A stretch of 64,000 bases of DNA from Tubulanus polymorphus (lineage: Eukaryota; Nemertea; Palaeonemertea; Tubulaniformes; Tubulanidae). The stretch lies in contig NC_134028.1 in the NCBI RefSeq assembly GCF_964204645.1, forward strand, positions 13,567,263-13,631,262, written 5' to 3'. The notes below the pieces were generated by a model. It ran no database searches. It saw only the letters and a list, made by a program, of their open reading frames with translations, and was not told where the DNA came from. Both the position numbers and the translations under genes were made by a program. Below, one piece after another: positions 50,281 to 59,392 of the stretch (position 1 is its first letter; the number at the start of each line of letters is the position of its first letter).

Positions 50281-50502
50281 TTATATGGGAGGAATATATT
50301 TTTGTTTTTCCAAATAATCAATAGTTAAATTAGATAAAGTAACTGCTAATGTTAATTTTAAAATATCATTTATATCAAATCTATCAACATTAACACTTCC
50401 CATTTTAAATACTTTTTTTAATACCATTGAATAACCAACAGTTCCAACTGATAGTAATGCTCCATTATATAATCCAGTTATTATCCACTTATTATCACTC
50501 AT
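50281..50502 (-). CDS. Small Polinton membrane protein, 73 aa
   Basis: Intact frame behind TAATTTTTTTGATAAATAA, with the stop of the 113-aa gene overlapping this block. The first half is a hydrophobic helix (YNGALLSVGTVGYSMVL) followed by basic residues. The second half carries NDILKLTLAVTLSNL, another amphipathic or membrane helix, and a conserved-looking C-terminus (YIPP). The right-arm copy (60871-61092) differs at only two of 73 residues, much closer than its neighbours. I recall similar short proteins in cnidarian Polintons. Role unknown. Confidence 0.75.
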   Translation of the reverse strand: MSDNKWIITGLYNGALLSVGTVGYSMVLKKVFKMGSVNVDRFDINDILKLTLAVTLSNLTIDYLEKQKYIPPI

Positions 50503-50844
50503 TTATTTATCAAAAAAATTACTATCATCAAAATATTTAGTTAACTTATTTATGATTATTTCAACATTTATTTCATTACTAGTTTTATGATTATCATATA
50601 TTTTGGATAATATGTTTTTGATATCATCAATAATTCCATCTTCATTTAATTCATAATATTCTAATGGTGATTTAATTAAATCAATTACTTTTTCTATATT
50701 ATAATTTTCTTTATCAATCATTGATGCATTGTTAAATGATTTACTTTTTATATCAGTAATTACATCATTTAATTTAATTATCATTTCTTTACCATGTTTA
50801 AAATCAAACCCAAAACATATACTCGGTCCAACAGTTATATTCAT
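50503..50844 (-). CDS. Small Polinton protein, 113 aa, unknown
   Basis: Intact frame behind TAATTTTTTTCACTATATAA. It starts MNITVGPSICFGFDFKHGKEM, then a mostly helical, acidic remainder ending YFDDSNFFDK. No membrane helix, signal peptide or known motif. The right-arm copy (60514-60870, 118 aa) shares both ends closely and diverges in the middle. The start codon is 17 bp after the penton gene stop, and the stop abuts the 73-aa gene start. Confidence 0.72.
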   Translation of the reverse strand: MNITVGPSICFGFDFKHGKEMIIKLNDVITDIKSKSFNNASMIDKENYNIEKVIDLIKSPLEYYELNEDGIIDDIKNILSKIYDNHKTSNEINVEIIINKLTKYFDDSNFFDK

Positions 50845-50861
50845 TTATATAGTGAAAAAAA

Positions 50862-51623
50862 TTACTCTCTACATCTTATAACTAATTCATAAATTACAGG
50901 GAAATTATTTAAATCAATTAAGTATCCATTATGATTTCTAATTTCTAATCTAAAATTATTAAAACGAGGAATGCATGGTTTGAAATCACATTCTGTTAAT
51001 TTATAATTTATTTGCGTTTCAAATTCTTTAACATTCTTCAATGGTAAAATGTTTAGTAAACCAGAATTACAAGTTATATCTTTAGTTGCTTCGAATGTTT
51101 TTGTAGGATCGATTAAATTGCAATAAATATAAAAATGTGTGTAAGGTATTAAGTTTGGTGTAGTAGCGTCAATATTTGTAAAAGATCTATCTGGAAGAAT
51201 TCCTAACAGTTTAGCTATAGGTTTTTTTACCATAAATTTATGTTTTTCACTATTAGACAACCTTATCTTTATTCTATCAGAACTCTCACTTTTTAAAAAT
51301 CTAATACTAAACCCAGAACTACTACCTAATTTGTGCCAGGCTTTTCTATTAATTTCTTGTGGCAATGTATCTAAATTATATAACCCTGTTTTTAAATATA
51401 TATAGACCCATTCATTTTTATTTTTATTAAAAATTAAAAAAGCTCTATGTTCAATAGTTTTATCCGATATATTGTAAAATGAGTAACATAAACTTATATT
51501 AACTAATTTTAAATCTACACAATTCTTAAATTCTCTATCTAATTGAACTATTAAATTATGAGATTTATAATTTGTAAGCCTTCTAGAATCAACAAATATT
51601 CTGTATTGTTTTAATTCTACCAT
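50862..51623 (-). CDS. Polinton minor capsid (penton-type) protein, 253 aa
   Basis: Intact frame starting behind GGTAATTTTTTTATGTTATAAATA. It starts MVELKQYRIFVDSRRL. Features matching Polinton penton (single jelly-roll) proteins are an N-terminal FVDS strand, VNISLCYSFYNIS, a NPLLQE-like EINRKA helix, the FMVKKPIAKLLGI segment, the central YIYCNLIDPT strand, and a C-terminal FNNFRLEIRN/VIYELVIRCRE pair. Length is usual for the family. It lies head-to-head with PolB, separated by 67 bp. A broken copy is at 59761-60497. The jelly-roll assignment rests on family recall and gene context rather than a catalytic signature. Confidence 0.82.
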   Translation of the reverse strand: MVELKQYRIFVDSRRLTNYKSHNLIVQLDREFKNCVDLKLVNISLCYSFYNISDKTIEHRAFLIFNKNKNEWVYIYLKTGLYNLDTLPQEINRKAWHKLGSSSGFSIRFLKSESSDRIKIRLSNSEKHKFMVKKPIAKLLGILPDRSFTNIDATTPNLIPYTHFYIYCNLIDPTKTFEATKDITCNSGLLNILPLKNVKEFETQINYKLTECDFKPCIPRFNNFRLEIRNHNGYLIDLNNFPVIYELVIRCRE

Positions 51624-51690
51624 TATTTATAACATAAAAAAATTACCATCATCACTAAAAATTAATTTTAATAAAATTTTTCCTAAATAA
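51624..51690. promoter_or_regulatory. Divergent promoter region between minor capsid gene and PolB
   Basis: Sixty-seven bp separate the two divergent starts. Leftward, AATTTTTTT with TTATAAATA precedes the penton ATG. Rightward, a run of A/T with AAATTTTTCCTAAATAA precedes the PolB ATG. Both match the block found ahead of the other genes of the element. Confidence 0.65.
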
Positions 51691-53640
51691 ATGGATGAGA
51701 AGATAGCATGCGAAATTTGTGGTGAACTTTTAAGAAAAAGTAATATGGCTCGACATATGAAAAAACATGATGAAAATTATAAACCCCCTAAAATAAACTG
51801 CCCAAAATGTAATAAATTATTCTCAAGAAATTATGTTAAAAAACATTCAGAGAAGTGTAGAATTAATGGCGCAACGGCTTATGTTGATAGTAACGAAAGT
51901 AATAGTAATTCTGTTGAAGTTGAACCTGAAATTATTTGGAAAAGACCTTTCTTATTCTATGACAAGGATGGTGTATTAGGTGATAGATATTTCAATGTAA
52001 ATGATAACCCTGAATATAAGTTATTATATATGGATGCAAATAATTTGTATGGTTGGGCAATGATGGAACCACAACCTTATGCAGTATTTGAAATAACTGA
52101 AGTTTCGCAACATGAAAATAATGATAAATTTGATTGGAAGAAAAGAATCCTAGATATTGCAGATGATTCAGATACTGGTTACTTCTTTGTTGTAGATTTA
52201 GAATATCCTGAACATATTAAATTTAAATCTAGAAATCTAGCATACTGTCCAGAACATAAAACTGTAACTCATGAAGAATTATCAAATTATCAAAAAAGAA
52301 TTAAACCTGAAAATCATATTCATACAGAAAAGTTAATGGTAACTCAAGAAGATAAATATAATTATGTAGTACATTATAGAATGTTAAAGTTTTATCTAAA
52401 ACAAGGAATGATCCTAAAAAAAGTACATAGTTATATTTCATTTAGTCAATCTAAGTGGTTAGAAAATTATATAGATCTTAACACCAAACACAGAACTGAA
52501 GCTAAAAACTGATTTTGAGAAAGATTTCTTCAAACTAATGAACAATGCATTCTATGGTAAGACTTGTGAAAATATTAGAAATAGAAATGATATTGAGTTA
52601 GTTAGTAATGGTAAAAGGATAAGGCATTTACAATCATATCCTAAGTTTTTAGGTAACAGAATATTTGATGAAAATTTAGCTGCAGTTAAAATGAGAAGAA
52701 CTTCTATGAAATTTAATAAACCAATTTATGTTGGAGCATCAGTTTTAGAAATATCAAAATTACTAATGTATGAATTCTATTATAATGTATTACAACCACT
52801 TTTTGGAGAAAAACATATAGAAATCTTATATTTTGATTCTGTAACAGCCGACACCCCAATATTTTTAAAATATAATAATCACATGTTAATTAGAAGAATT
52901 TCAGAAATAATTCCAAAACAAAATGAACTTTATATTTCGTATGGTGAAAAAGAATTAATACAAATAAATGGATTAATGGATGTTTGGACAAAAAATGGAT
53001 GGGTGAAATTAAAGAATATAATTAGACATAAAACGAATAAGAAAATCTATAGAGTTAGAACTAAATTAGGATTTGTTGATGTTACTGAAGATCATAGTTT
53101 AATTAAATGGTGATGAAATAAAACCAACTGATATAAAAATTGGAGATGAATTATTACATACAAGATTTTACCCAAGAATGAATCATATGTCATTTGATAA
53201 AATAATTGATAATATTTATAATATACAACCCGAAACATTGGAAGAAAAAGAATATTTTATCAAAGGATTTTTTATGGGTGATGGTTCAGCAGGTGTTTAT
53301 AAATATGTTAGTGGAACTAAATATTGTTGGTATTTATGCAATCAAGATTTGAAATTATTAGAACGAATTAAAAAATACTGTGAACAAGTTTATCCAAATA
53401 AAACATTTAAAATCCTAGATTTTATGAAATCATCAGCAATTTATAGAATACATGTAACTAATACTAAAGATTTTGCAATTAAATATAATGATGAATTCTA
53501 TATTCATGCAATAGTGAAAAGTAATACTTCAACTAAAGAAAAGATAGTTCCAGATTATGTAATAAGTGCAAAATATGATTTAAGAAAATGGTTCTTCATT
53601 GGATTTTATGCTGCAGATGGTTCAAAAAACTATACAAAAC

Positions 53641-53652
53641 AGGAAACTATAT
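53641..53652. repeat. Target-site duplication of the Penelope-like element (left)
   Basis: AGGAAACTATAT at 53641-53652 recurs at 58580-58591. Removing the intervening 4.9 kb and one copy restores the intein reading phase, so this is a genuine insertion duplication. Confidence 0.9.
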
Positions 53653-53742
53653 GAGACGAGAAGATACACAATATCCGTGTAAGAAGATAACAAGAGAAAT
53701 CCCACAATAAGTTCAGCCAAAACGAGAAACTTGAATAGAAGA

Positions 53743-53813
53743 GTTATATATATTTGCGCAACGTTTCGGCTAAAGACTATTAGCCATCATCAGGCGTACT
53801 GAGTACAGGAGAA
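53743..53813 (-). ncRNA. Hammerhead ribozyme of the leftward PLE copy
   Basis: On the minus strand, CTGATGA lies at 53793-53787, followed by a stem II hairpin (GGCTAA paired with TTAGCC) and GAAAC at 53767-53763. The next bases GTT then GCGC allow a two-base-pair stem III and a stem I with the ACGC before CTGATGA. Predicted cleavage is between 53760 and 53759. Such minimal stem III hammerheads are described for Penelope-like elements and act as dimers. Confidence 0.85.
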
Positions 53814-54115
53814 TATTACAAGATATTTATACAAGACCAAAACAATAGAAGCAGAGTGAGTGATTAAAATATTGAAAGGGGAATAGATTAAAGTAATGAC
53901 ATAACAACTAGAAAACAATGCTAAAGTAAGCAAGGCAAACTAGGGGCAATGTAGATTAAAGTAATTAATAAACAAAGACACAAGCTAAAGTGATTAAAAC
54001 GGGAGGACAAGCTAAGGGGTAATCAAATAAAACAAAGAGAAGGAACATGAAAGGCGATAATCAGAGAGTGAGTGGAAACAAGCAAACTATGATAAAGGCA
54101 AAACAATGAAGGGAA

Positions 54116-55785
54116 TTAGTATAACGGGGGTACAAGAGAAGCGAGAAATTTGGAGATCAAAATGTTGTGGGGGGAAAAACCGTTATTCAAATTAACACAA
54201 TTTTCCAAGTTTTCAATAATCAGGGCCGATTCCATAATGTGTCGTTTAATCTTTTCTGAACAGGGGAAAATTATGGAGGCATTTTCAAAATCAAAATTGT
54301 GGCTGGTTTCGTATACGTGATTAGCAACACCGCTTTCAGGCTTAAAATTCTTTACATCATTCTTATGTTCACGAATGCGCTTGTGTAAATCGCGTCCGGT
54401 TTCGCCGATATATATTTTGTTACAAACTTTACAGGGAATTTTATATACACCAATGTTCAGGGGTTCAATTTTGGGGGAGTTATGAGTAAGATTACGACTA
54501 AGTTTGTTGTTATAAGTAAAAATGAGTTGTTTGTTTAAGAGATGGAGGGGAGTTTTAGATTTTTCCAGAAAAGGAACAAAAGGTACAATAATAGGCTGTT
54601 TACGCGCGCGGGTCCCTTGAGAGCGACTGAAATGTGAACGACGGGCTCTCAAGAGAGCTTTATTCAAAATGTCGTCGGGGTAAGCTAATTTATTAAGAGA
54701 GGTCTTGATCTGGGTTAGTTCATCATCCAAGAAAAGGGGGTCACAAATCCTTAATGCGCGAAGGAATAAGCTTTGGGCAACACTAAGTTTAATGTTATGA
54801 GCGGTGAAGGAGAAATAATGTAGGTATGTTCCAGAGTGGGTAGGTTTCCTATAAACCGAGAATTTTAGACAAGACAAACAATTGTGTATACAAACATCAA
54901 GGAAAGGGATTTTCCCATCAACTTCCAATTCAAATGTGAAGTTCAAGGAGGGATAAAAAGAGTTAATAAATGTGAGAAATTGATCAATATCAAAGTCAAA
55001 AGGTATAAGGGCAAGAATATCATCAACGTATCGTAACCAAAGTCTAGGGAGAGTATCTGTGTAAAGAGGTAGTAATTCGGTTTCAACGTGTTCCAGGAAA
55101 AGATTTGCTAGAATGGGACTAAGCGGGTTCCCCATAGCCATGCCAAAAACCTGTTCGAAATATGAATTGTTGAAACTAAAAAAGGAGTTCTGGGTGCAAA
55201 GTTCAATTAATTCGATAATACAATCAGTAGGAATGTCAAAATTGAAATCCAACGAAGGAAGTTTCCGTTTAAGAAAATCAAGGGTAGGCCTAAGAGGAAC
55301 ATTGGTAAAAAGAGAACTAGCATCAAACGAAATGAATCTATCGTTACCAGGAATAATGTTTTTTAACCGTTCTAATAAATCTTGGTTGTGTCGTAAATGC
55401 GAGGCGGAGAAAGAACCAAGAGCCGGTGATAATTGTTTAGCCAGAAATTTGGATAAACGATAAGAGGGCGAATTACAATTAGATACAATGGGGCGCAGCG
55501 GAACATCTTTCTTATGGATTTTGGGGAGCCCATAGATATAAGGTAGGGAGGGTAGACGTGATTGAAATTTCGAAAGAATATCTTTAGAGTCCGGAAACCG
55601 TTGGATAATACCAGACAGATTCTTATTGAATGAAGCTTGCATACGTGAGAGAGGGTTGGATTTCAATGGTTTATAAACATTAGAGTCATCGAGAAGGGAG
55701 AACATTTTTTGATTATAATCACAGATATCTAAGAGAACAATTTTGCCACCTTTATCAGCTTTTGAAATACGAACAGAGTCTAGTT
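54116..55785 (-). pseudogene. PLE reverse transcriptase/GIY-YIG endonuclease, 5'-truncated copy
   Basis: An open frame from the copy boundary at 55785 to the stop at 54116. It contains LPYIYGLPKIHK, RPIVSNCNSPSY, the AMGNPLSPILANLFLE block and the catalytic WLRYVDDIL box of the RT, then a C-terminal endonuclease with GVYKIPCKVC and YIGETGRDLHKRIREH. It lacks the N-terminal portion present in the rightward copy because the element was truncated here. It differs from that copy at only a few residues (for example SLLDDSN for SLLGDSN, PRLWL for PKLWL, PFDFD for PFYFD). Not a complete protein. Confidence 0.9.
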
Positions 55786-56160
55786 CAATTCTTCTTTATA
55801 ACCTTTCCACATCTCATCTCTTGCTTTCGGACTTATGAAAAGCGGTACATCCAAGCGAAAACAGCAAAAACCAAAGTGAAATTTCTGCAAGACTGCCTCA
55901 GCGAAAAGGTGATTCCTCGCTCCATGAACTGGATCAAGAAATTCGATTCGCATTCACCATTTCCGAAGCAAGTAAATTCTCATCTAAGATCAGCGATCGG
56001 CAAAGCTAAAGATGATTGCGATTATCAATTCTTCAGATCTCGGCAAGCGCACAATTACCTCAGATCTCAACTTCCGGACCCGCATCTCTTCAACTTACTC
56101 AGCTCTATCGTTATGGACTCCGGTAACCGTCATTTTTCATTTTTCTGACAATTCTTGTAA
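55786..56160 (+). pseudogene. PLE N-terminal coding fragment, out of frame
   Basis: The frame starting near 55762 reads into YEKRYIQAKTAKTKVKFLQDCLSE and VIPRSMNW, resembling the helical N-terminus of PLE proteins (a conserved FLxxCL and IPxxx stretch), and stops at 56148. The main RT frame opens at 56161, so a frameshift or an intron separates the two. This part is present only in the rightward copy. Confidence 0.55.
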
Positions 56161-58152
56161 ACTTATTCGAAACTTCAACAGCTCATTATTCTTAGTCCTT
56201 GGACTAAGTTTAGCAACACGGACATTATTGTGAATCTCTCCTCCGTTTCGCTCACGTTGTATCAACTTCAACTCCTTGGCTTCGGTTTGAACTTTTCTTT
56301 ACCTCACCGCAAGACGAACATCCTGGATTTTATGTCGGAATTAGAACAGCGTAAGACATCTTCCTCGAATTTTGACTACAATTTTATGTTTATGAACTTA
56401 CAAACTATTTGTGATAACCTCCGTTATAATTACTCAGAATTTTTACCTCGTCGTTTCAGGATTGCCCTCTCTGAACTCAGAAAACTAGACTCTGTTCGTG
56501 TTTCAAAAGCTGATAAAGGTGGCAAAATTGTTCTCTTAGATATCTGTGATTATAATCAAAAAATGTTCTCCCTTCTCGGTGACTCTAATGTTTATAAACC
56601 ATTGAAATCCAACCCTCTCTCACGTATGCAAGCTTCATTCAATAACAATCTGTCTGGTATTATCCAACGGTTTCCGGACTCTAAAGATATTCTTTCGAAA
56701 TTTCAATCACGTCTACCCTCCCTACCTTATATCTATGGGCTCCCCAAAATCCATAAGAAAGATGTTCCGCTGCGCCCCATTGTATCTAATTGTAATTCGC
56801 CCTCTTATCGTTTATCCAAATTTCTGGCTAAACAATTATCACCGGCTCTTGGTTCTTTCTCCGCCTCGCATTTACGACACAACCAAGATTTATTAGAACG
56901 GTTAAAAAACATTATTCCTGGTAACGATAGATTCATTTCGTTTGATGCTAGTTCTCTTTTTACCAATGTTCCTCTTAGGCCTACCCTTGATTTTCTTAAA
57001 CGGAAACTTCCTTCGTTGGATTTCAATTTTGACATTCCTACTGATTGTATTATCGAATTAATTGAACTTTGCACCCAGAACTCCTTTTTTAGTTTCAACA
57101 ATTCATATTTCGAACAGGTTTTTGGCATGGCTATGGGGAACCCGCTTAGTCCCATTCTAGCAAATCTTTTCCTGGAACACGTTGAAACCGAATTACTACC
57201 TCTTTACACAGATACTCTCCCTAAACTTTGGTTACGATACGTTGATGATATTCTTGCCCTTATACCTTTTTACTTTGATATTGATCAATTTCTCACATTT
57301 ATTAACTCTTTTTATCCCTCCTTGAACTTCACATTTGAATTGGAAGTTGATGGGAAAATCCCTTTCCTTGATGTTTGTATACACAATTGTTTGTCTTGTC
57401 TAAAATTCTCGGTTTATAGGAAACCTACCCACTCTGGAACATACCTACATTATTTCTCCTTCACCGCTCATAACATTAAACTTAGTGTTGCCCAAAGCTT
57501 ATTCCTTCGCGCATTAAGGATTTGTGACCCCCTTTTCTTGGATGATGAACTAACCCAGATCAAGACCTCTCTTAATAAATTAGCTTACCCCGACGACATT
57601 TTGAATAAAGCTCTCTTGAGAGCCCGTCGTTCACATTTCAGTCGCTCTCAAGGGACCCGCGCGCGTAAACAGCCTATTATTGTACCTTTTGTTCCTTTTC
57701 TGGAAAAATCTAAAACTCCCCTCCATCTCTTAAACAAACAACTCATTTTTACTTATAACAACAAACTTAGTCGTAATCTTACTCATAACTCCCCCAAAAT
57801 TGAACCCCTGAACATTGGTGTATATAAAATTCCCTGTAAAGTTTGTAACAAAATATATATCGGCGAAACCGGACGCGATTTACACAAGCGCATTCGTGAA
57901 CATAAGAATGATGTAAAGAATTTTAAGCCTGAAAGCGGTGTTGCTAATCACGTATACGAAACCAGCCACAATTTTGATTTTGAAAATGCCTCCATAATTT
58001 TCCCCTGTTCAGAAAAGATTAAACGACACATTATGGAATCGGCCCTGATTATTGAAAACTTGGAAAATTGTGTTAATTTGAATAACGGTTTTTCCCCCCA
58101 CAACATTTTGATCTCCAAATTTCTCGCTTCTCTTGTACCCCCGTTATACTAA
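56161..58152 (+). CDS. PLE reverse transcriptase with GIY-YIG endonuclease (rightward copy)
   Basis: A long frame open from 56161; the first usable start codon considered is GTG at 56230, giving 640 aa. An N-terminal VNLSS/GLNFSLP segment precedes a SKADKGGKIVLLD motif, LPYIYGLPKIHK, the MGNPLSPILANLFLE block, and the catalytic YVDD at residues 337-340. The endonuclease follows, with GVYKIPCKVC from residue 530 and YIGETGR from 543. Known role of this family: copying the element RNA at a nicked target. The YVDD box and GIY-YIG signature are intact. True translation probably starts further upstream across a frame break near 56150, so activity is uncertain. Confidence 0.92.
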   Translation, partial: TYSKLQQLIILSPWTKFSNTDIIVNLSSVSLTLYQLQLLGFGLNFSLPHRKTNILDFMSELEQRKTSSSNFDYNFMFMNLQTICDNLRYNYSEFLPRRFRIALSELRKLDSVRVSKADKGGKIVLLDICDYNQKMFSLLGDSNVYKPLKSNPLSRMQASFNNNLSGIIQRFPDSKDILSKFQSRLPSLPYIYGLPKIHKKDVPLRPIVSNCNSPSYRLSKFLAKQLSPALGSFSASHLRHNQDLLERLKNIIPGNDRFISFDASSLFTNVPLRPTLDFLKRKLPSLDFNFDIPTDCIIELIELCTQNSFFSFNNSYFEQVFGMAMGNPLSPILANLFLEHVETELLPLYTDTLPKLWLRYVDDILALIPFYFDIDQFLTFINSFYPSLNFTFELEVDGKIPFLDVCIHNCLSCLKFSVYRKPTHSGTYLHYFSFTAHNIKLSVAQSLFLRALRICDPLFLDDELTQIKTSLNKLAYPDDILNKALLRARRSHFSRSQGTRARKQPIIVPFVPFLEKSKTPLHLLNKQLIFTYNNKLSRNLTHNSPKIEPLNIGVYKIPCKVCNKIYIGETGRDLHKRIREHKNDVKNFKPESGVANHVYETSHNFDFENASIIFPCSEKIKRHIMESALIIENLENCVNLNNGFSPHNILISKFLASLVPPLY

Positions 58153-58579
58153 TTCCCTTCATTGTTTTGCCTTTATCATAGTTTGCTTGTTTCCACTCAC
58201 TCTCTGATTATCGCCTTTCATGTTCCTTCTCTTTGTTTTATTTGATTACCCCTTAGCTTGTCCTCCCGTTTTAATCACTTTAGCTTGTGTCTTTGTTTAT
58301 TAATTACTTTAATCTACATTGCCCCTAGTTTGCCTTGCTTACTTTAGCATTGTTTTCTAGTTGTTATGTCATTACTTTAATCTATTCCCCTTTCAATATT
58401 TTAATCACTCACTCTGCTTCTATTGTTTTGGTCTTGAATAAATATCTTGTAATATTCTCCTGTACTCAGTACGCCTGATGATGGCTAATAGTCTTTAGCC
58501 GAAACGTTGCGCAAATATATATAACTCTTCTATTCAAGTTTCTCGTTTTGGCTGAACTTATTGTGGGATTTCTCTTGTT
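56483..58579 (+). repeat. PLE inverted arm, right (2097 bp)
   Basis: Inverted partner of 53689-55785. Its 3' portion 58153-58440 is AT-rich untranslated sequence without an open frame. The terminal part carries the hammerhead ribozyme, and the arm stops at TTCTCTTGTT before the target duplication. Confidence 0.92.
58455..58525 (+). ncRNA. Hammerhead ribozyme of the rightward PLE copy
   Basis: Catalytic core CTGATGA at 58475-58481; stem II GGCTAA (58483-58488) with TTAGCC (58495-58500); GAAAC at 58501-58505; a minimal two-pair stem III (AC/GT); predicted cleavage after 58508. Stem I is formed by CGC before CTGATGA and GCG at 58509-58511, with further weak pairing. This matches the compact type I hammerheads reported in Penelope-like retroelements. 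Confidence 0.87.
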
Positions 58580-58591
58580 AGGAAACTATAT
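58580..58591. repeat. Target-site duplication of the Penelope-like element (right)
   Basis: AGGAAACTATAT, identical to 53641-53652. The intein frame continues directly from it into SLAQKGKAAIS. Confidence 0.9.
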
Positions 58592-59392
58592 CTTTGGCAC
58601 AAAAAGGAAAAGCTGCTATATCAGGATTAAATATATTATGCAATTCATTAGGATTTAATATGTTAGTTAATATTAGAAAAGATAAACCAAATTTATTTCA
58701 ATTAACGCATGTAGAAAATGAACTAACTGAAGAAGCTAGAGATTTATTTGAAATATCCAATCCTACAGAATATGTTTATGATTTAACAACTGAAGATGGT
58801 ACATTTAATTGTGGATTTCCATTAATCATAAAAAATACAGATTCTTACATATTAAAGATAAAAACTAATAACATAACTGATGATTTAAAAACATTGAAAC
58901 ATCATTTTGATTTCAGTAACTATCCTAAAGATCATGAATTGTTTAGCAATGATAATAAAAAAGTTCCCGGTAAATTCAAAGATGAATTAGGTGGTGAAGA
59001 AATGATTGAATTCATAGGTATTAGATCTAAAATGTATTCATATAAAACTAGAACATGAAGCTAAAAAGTTAAAAGGAATAACCAAAAGTGTAGTAGAAAA
59101 GAATATTCATTTCAAAGATTACATCAATTGTATATTCAATGAAGAAGTTAGAAAACATAAGATGAAATGTTAAATCTGAAGATCATGAAATGTTCATTGA
59201 AGAAATTGAAAAGATTAGTCTAAACCGATTTGATGATAAAAGATATATTTTAGATGATGGAATTCATACAGTTGCTTATGGCTGCAATTTAGATGAATAC
59301 TTAAAATTTAAAAGAGAAGAAACAAAAGAGAACGAGATAATGCAAAGAATTCGAACGTGTTAATCAAATCTTAATAAAAATATGTATTATAA

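Larger units (their letters stand above)
53689..55785 (-). repeat. PLE inverted arm, left (2097 bp)
   Basis: Pairs with 56483-58579 over its whole length without net indel; paired coordinates sum to 112268. The match ends at AACTAGACTCTG, where the rightward copy continues into further 5' sequence. Confidence 0.92.
53653..58579. mobile_element. Penelope-like retroelement, inverted pair, inserted in the intein
   Basis: The insert has a 36-bp unique left tail (53653-53688), a leftward 5'-truncated copy (53689-55785), and a longer rightward copy (55786-58579). The two copies share 2097-bp arms that are nearly identical in inverted orientation. Each arm encodes a reverse transcriptase fused to a GIY-YIG endonuclease, the signature of EN+ Penelope-like elements, and ends with a hammerhead ribozyme. 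Inverted, 5'-truncated partner copies and short extra tails are known for this group. Close arm identity implies a single recent event. Confidence 0.93.
52838..58836 (+). other. PolB intein with LAGLIDADG homing endonuclease, split by a PLE
   Basis: A self-splicing protein insert between D and T of the polymerase YFD/TDS motif. The N-terminal splicing block starts with serine (SVTADTP), and block B is DVTEDHSLI with its histidine. The endonuclease has two LAGLIDADG-type helices, FIKGFFMGDG (53253-53282) and WFFIGFYAADG (near 53598). After the PLE the sequence resumes with the second target-site copy, then block F (YVYDLTTEDGTFNCG) and block G ending LIIKN, with threonine as first extein residue. 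The penultimate histidine common in inteins is lysine here. A single-base break near 53104 shifts the frame between the splicing and endonuclease parts. The intein cannot function with the PLE inside. Confidence 0.88.
51691..59363 (+). pseudogene. Polinton DNA polymerase B, intein- and transposon-interrupted, decayed
   Basis: Family-B, protein-primed-type polymerase that would replicate the element. The N-terminus has two zinc fingers (C7, C10, H22, H26 and C37, C40, H52, C56). Palm motif A is LLYMDANNLYGW with D115. Motif B is LMNNAFYGK (52530-52560). Motif C (YxDTDS) is split by an intein at 52838. The C-terminus holds DDKRYILDDGIHT (about 59233-59272) and ends at 59363. The 3'-5' exonuclease region expected between fingers and motif A is missing, suggesting an internal deletion near residues 60-100. 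Frame breaks lie near 52507, 53104 (in the intein), 59050 and 59165, besides the Penelope-like insertion. Clearly inactive as written. Confidence 0.88.

Noticed and set aside
55113-55463. 116-codon frames antisense to the PLE reverse transcriptase (also 56805-57155)
   Set aside because: Mirror-image shadows of the RT frame in the two inverted arms; identical because the arms are identical.
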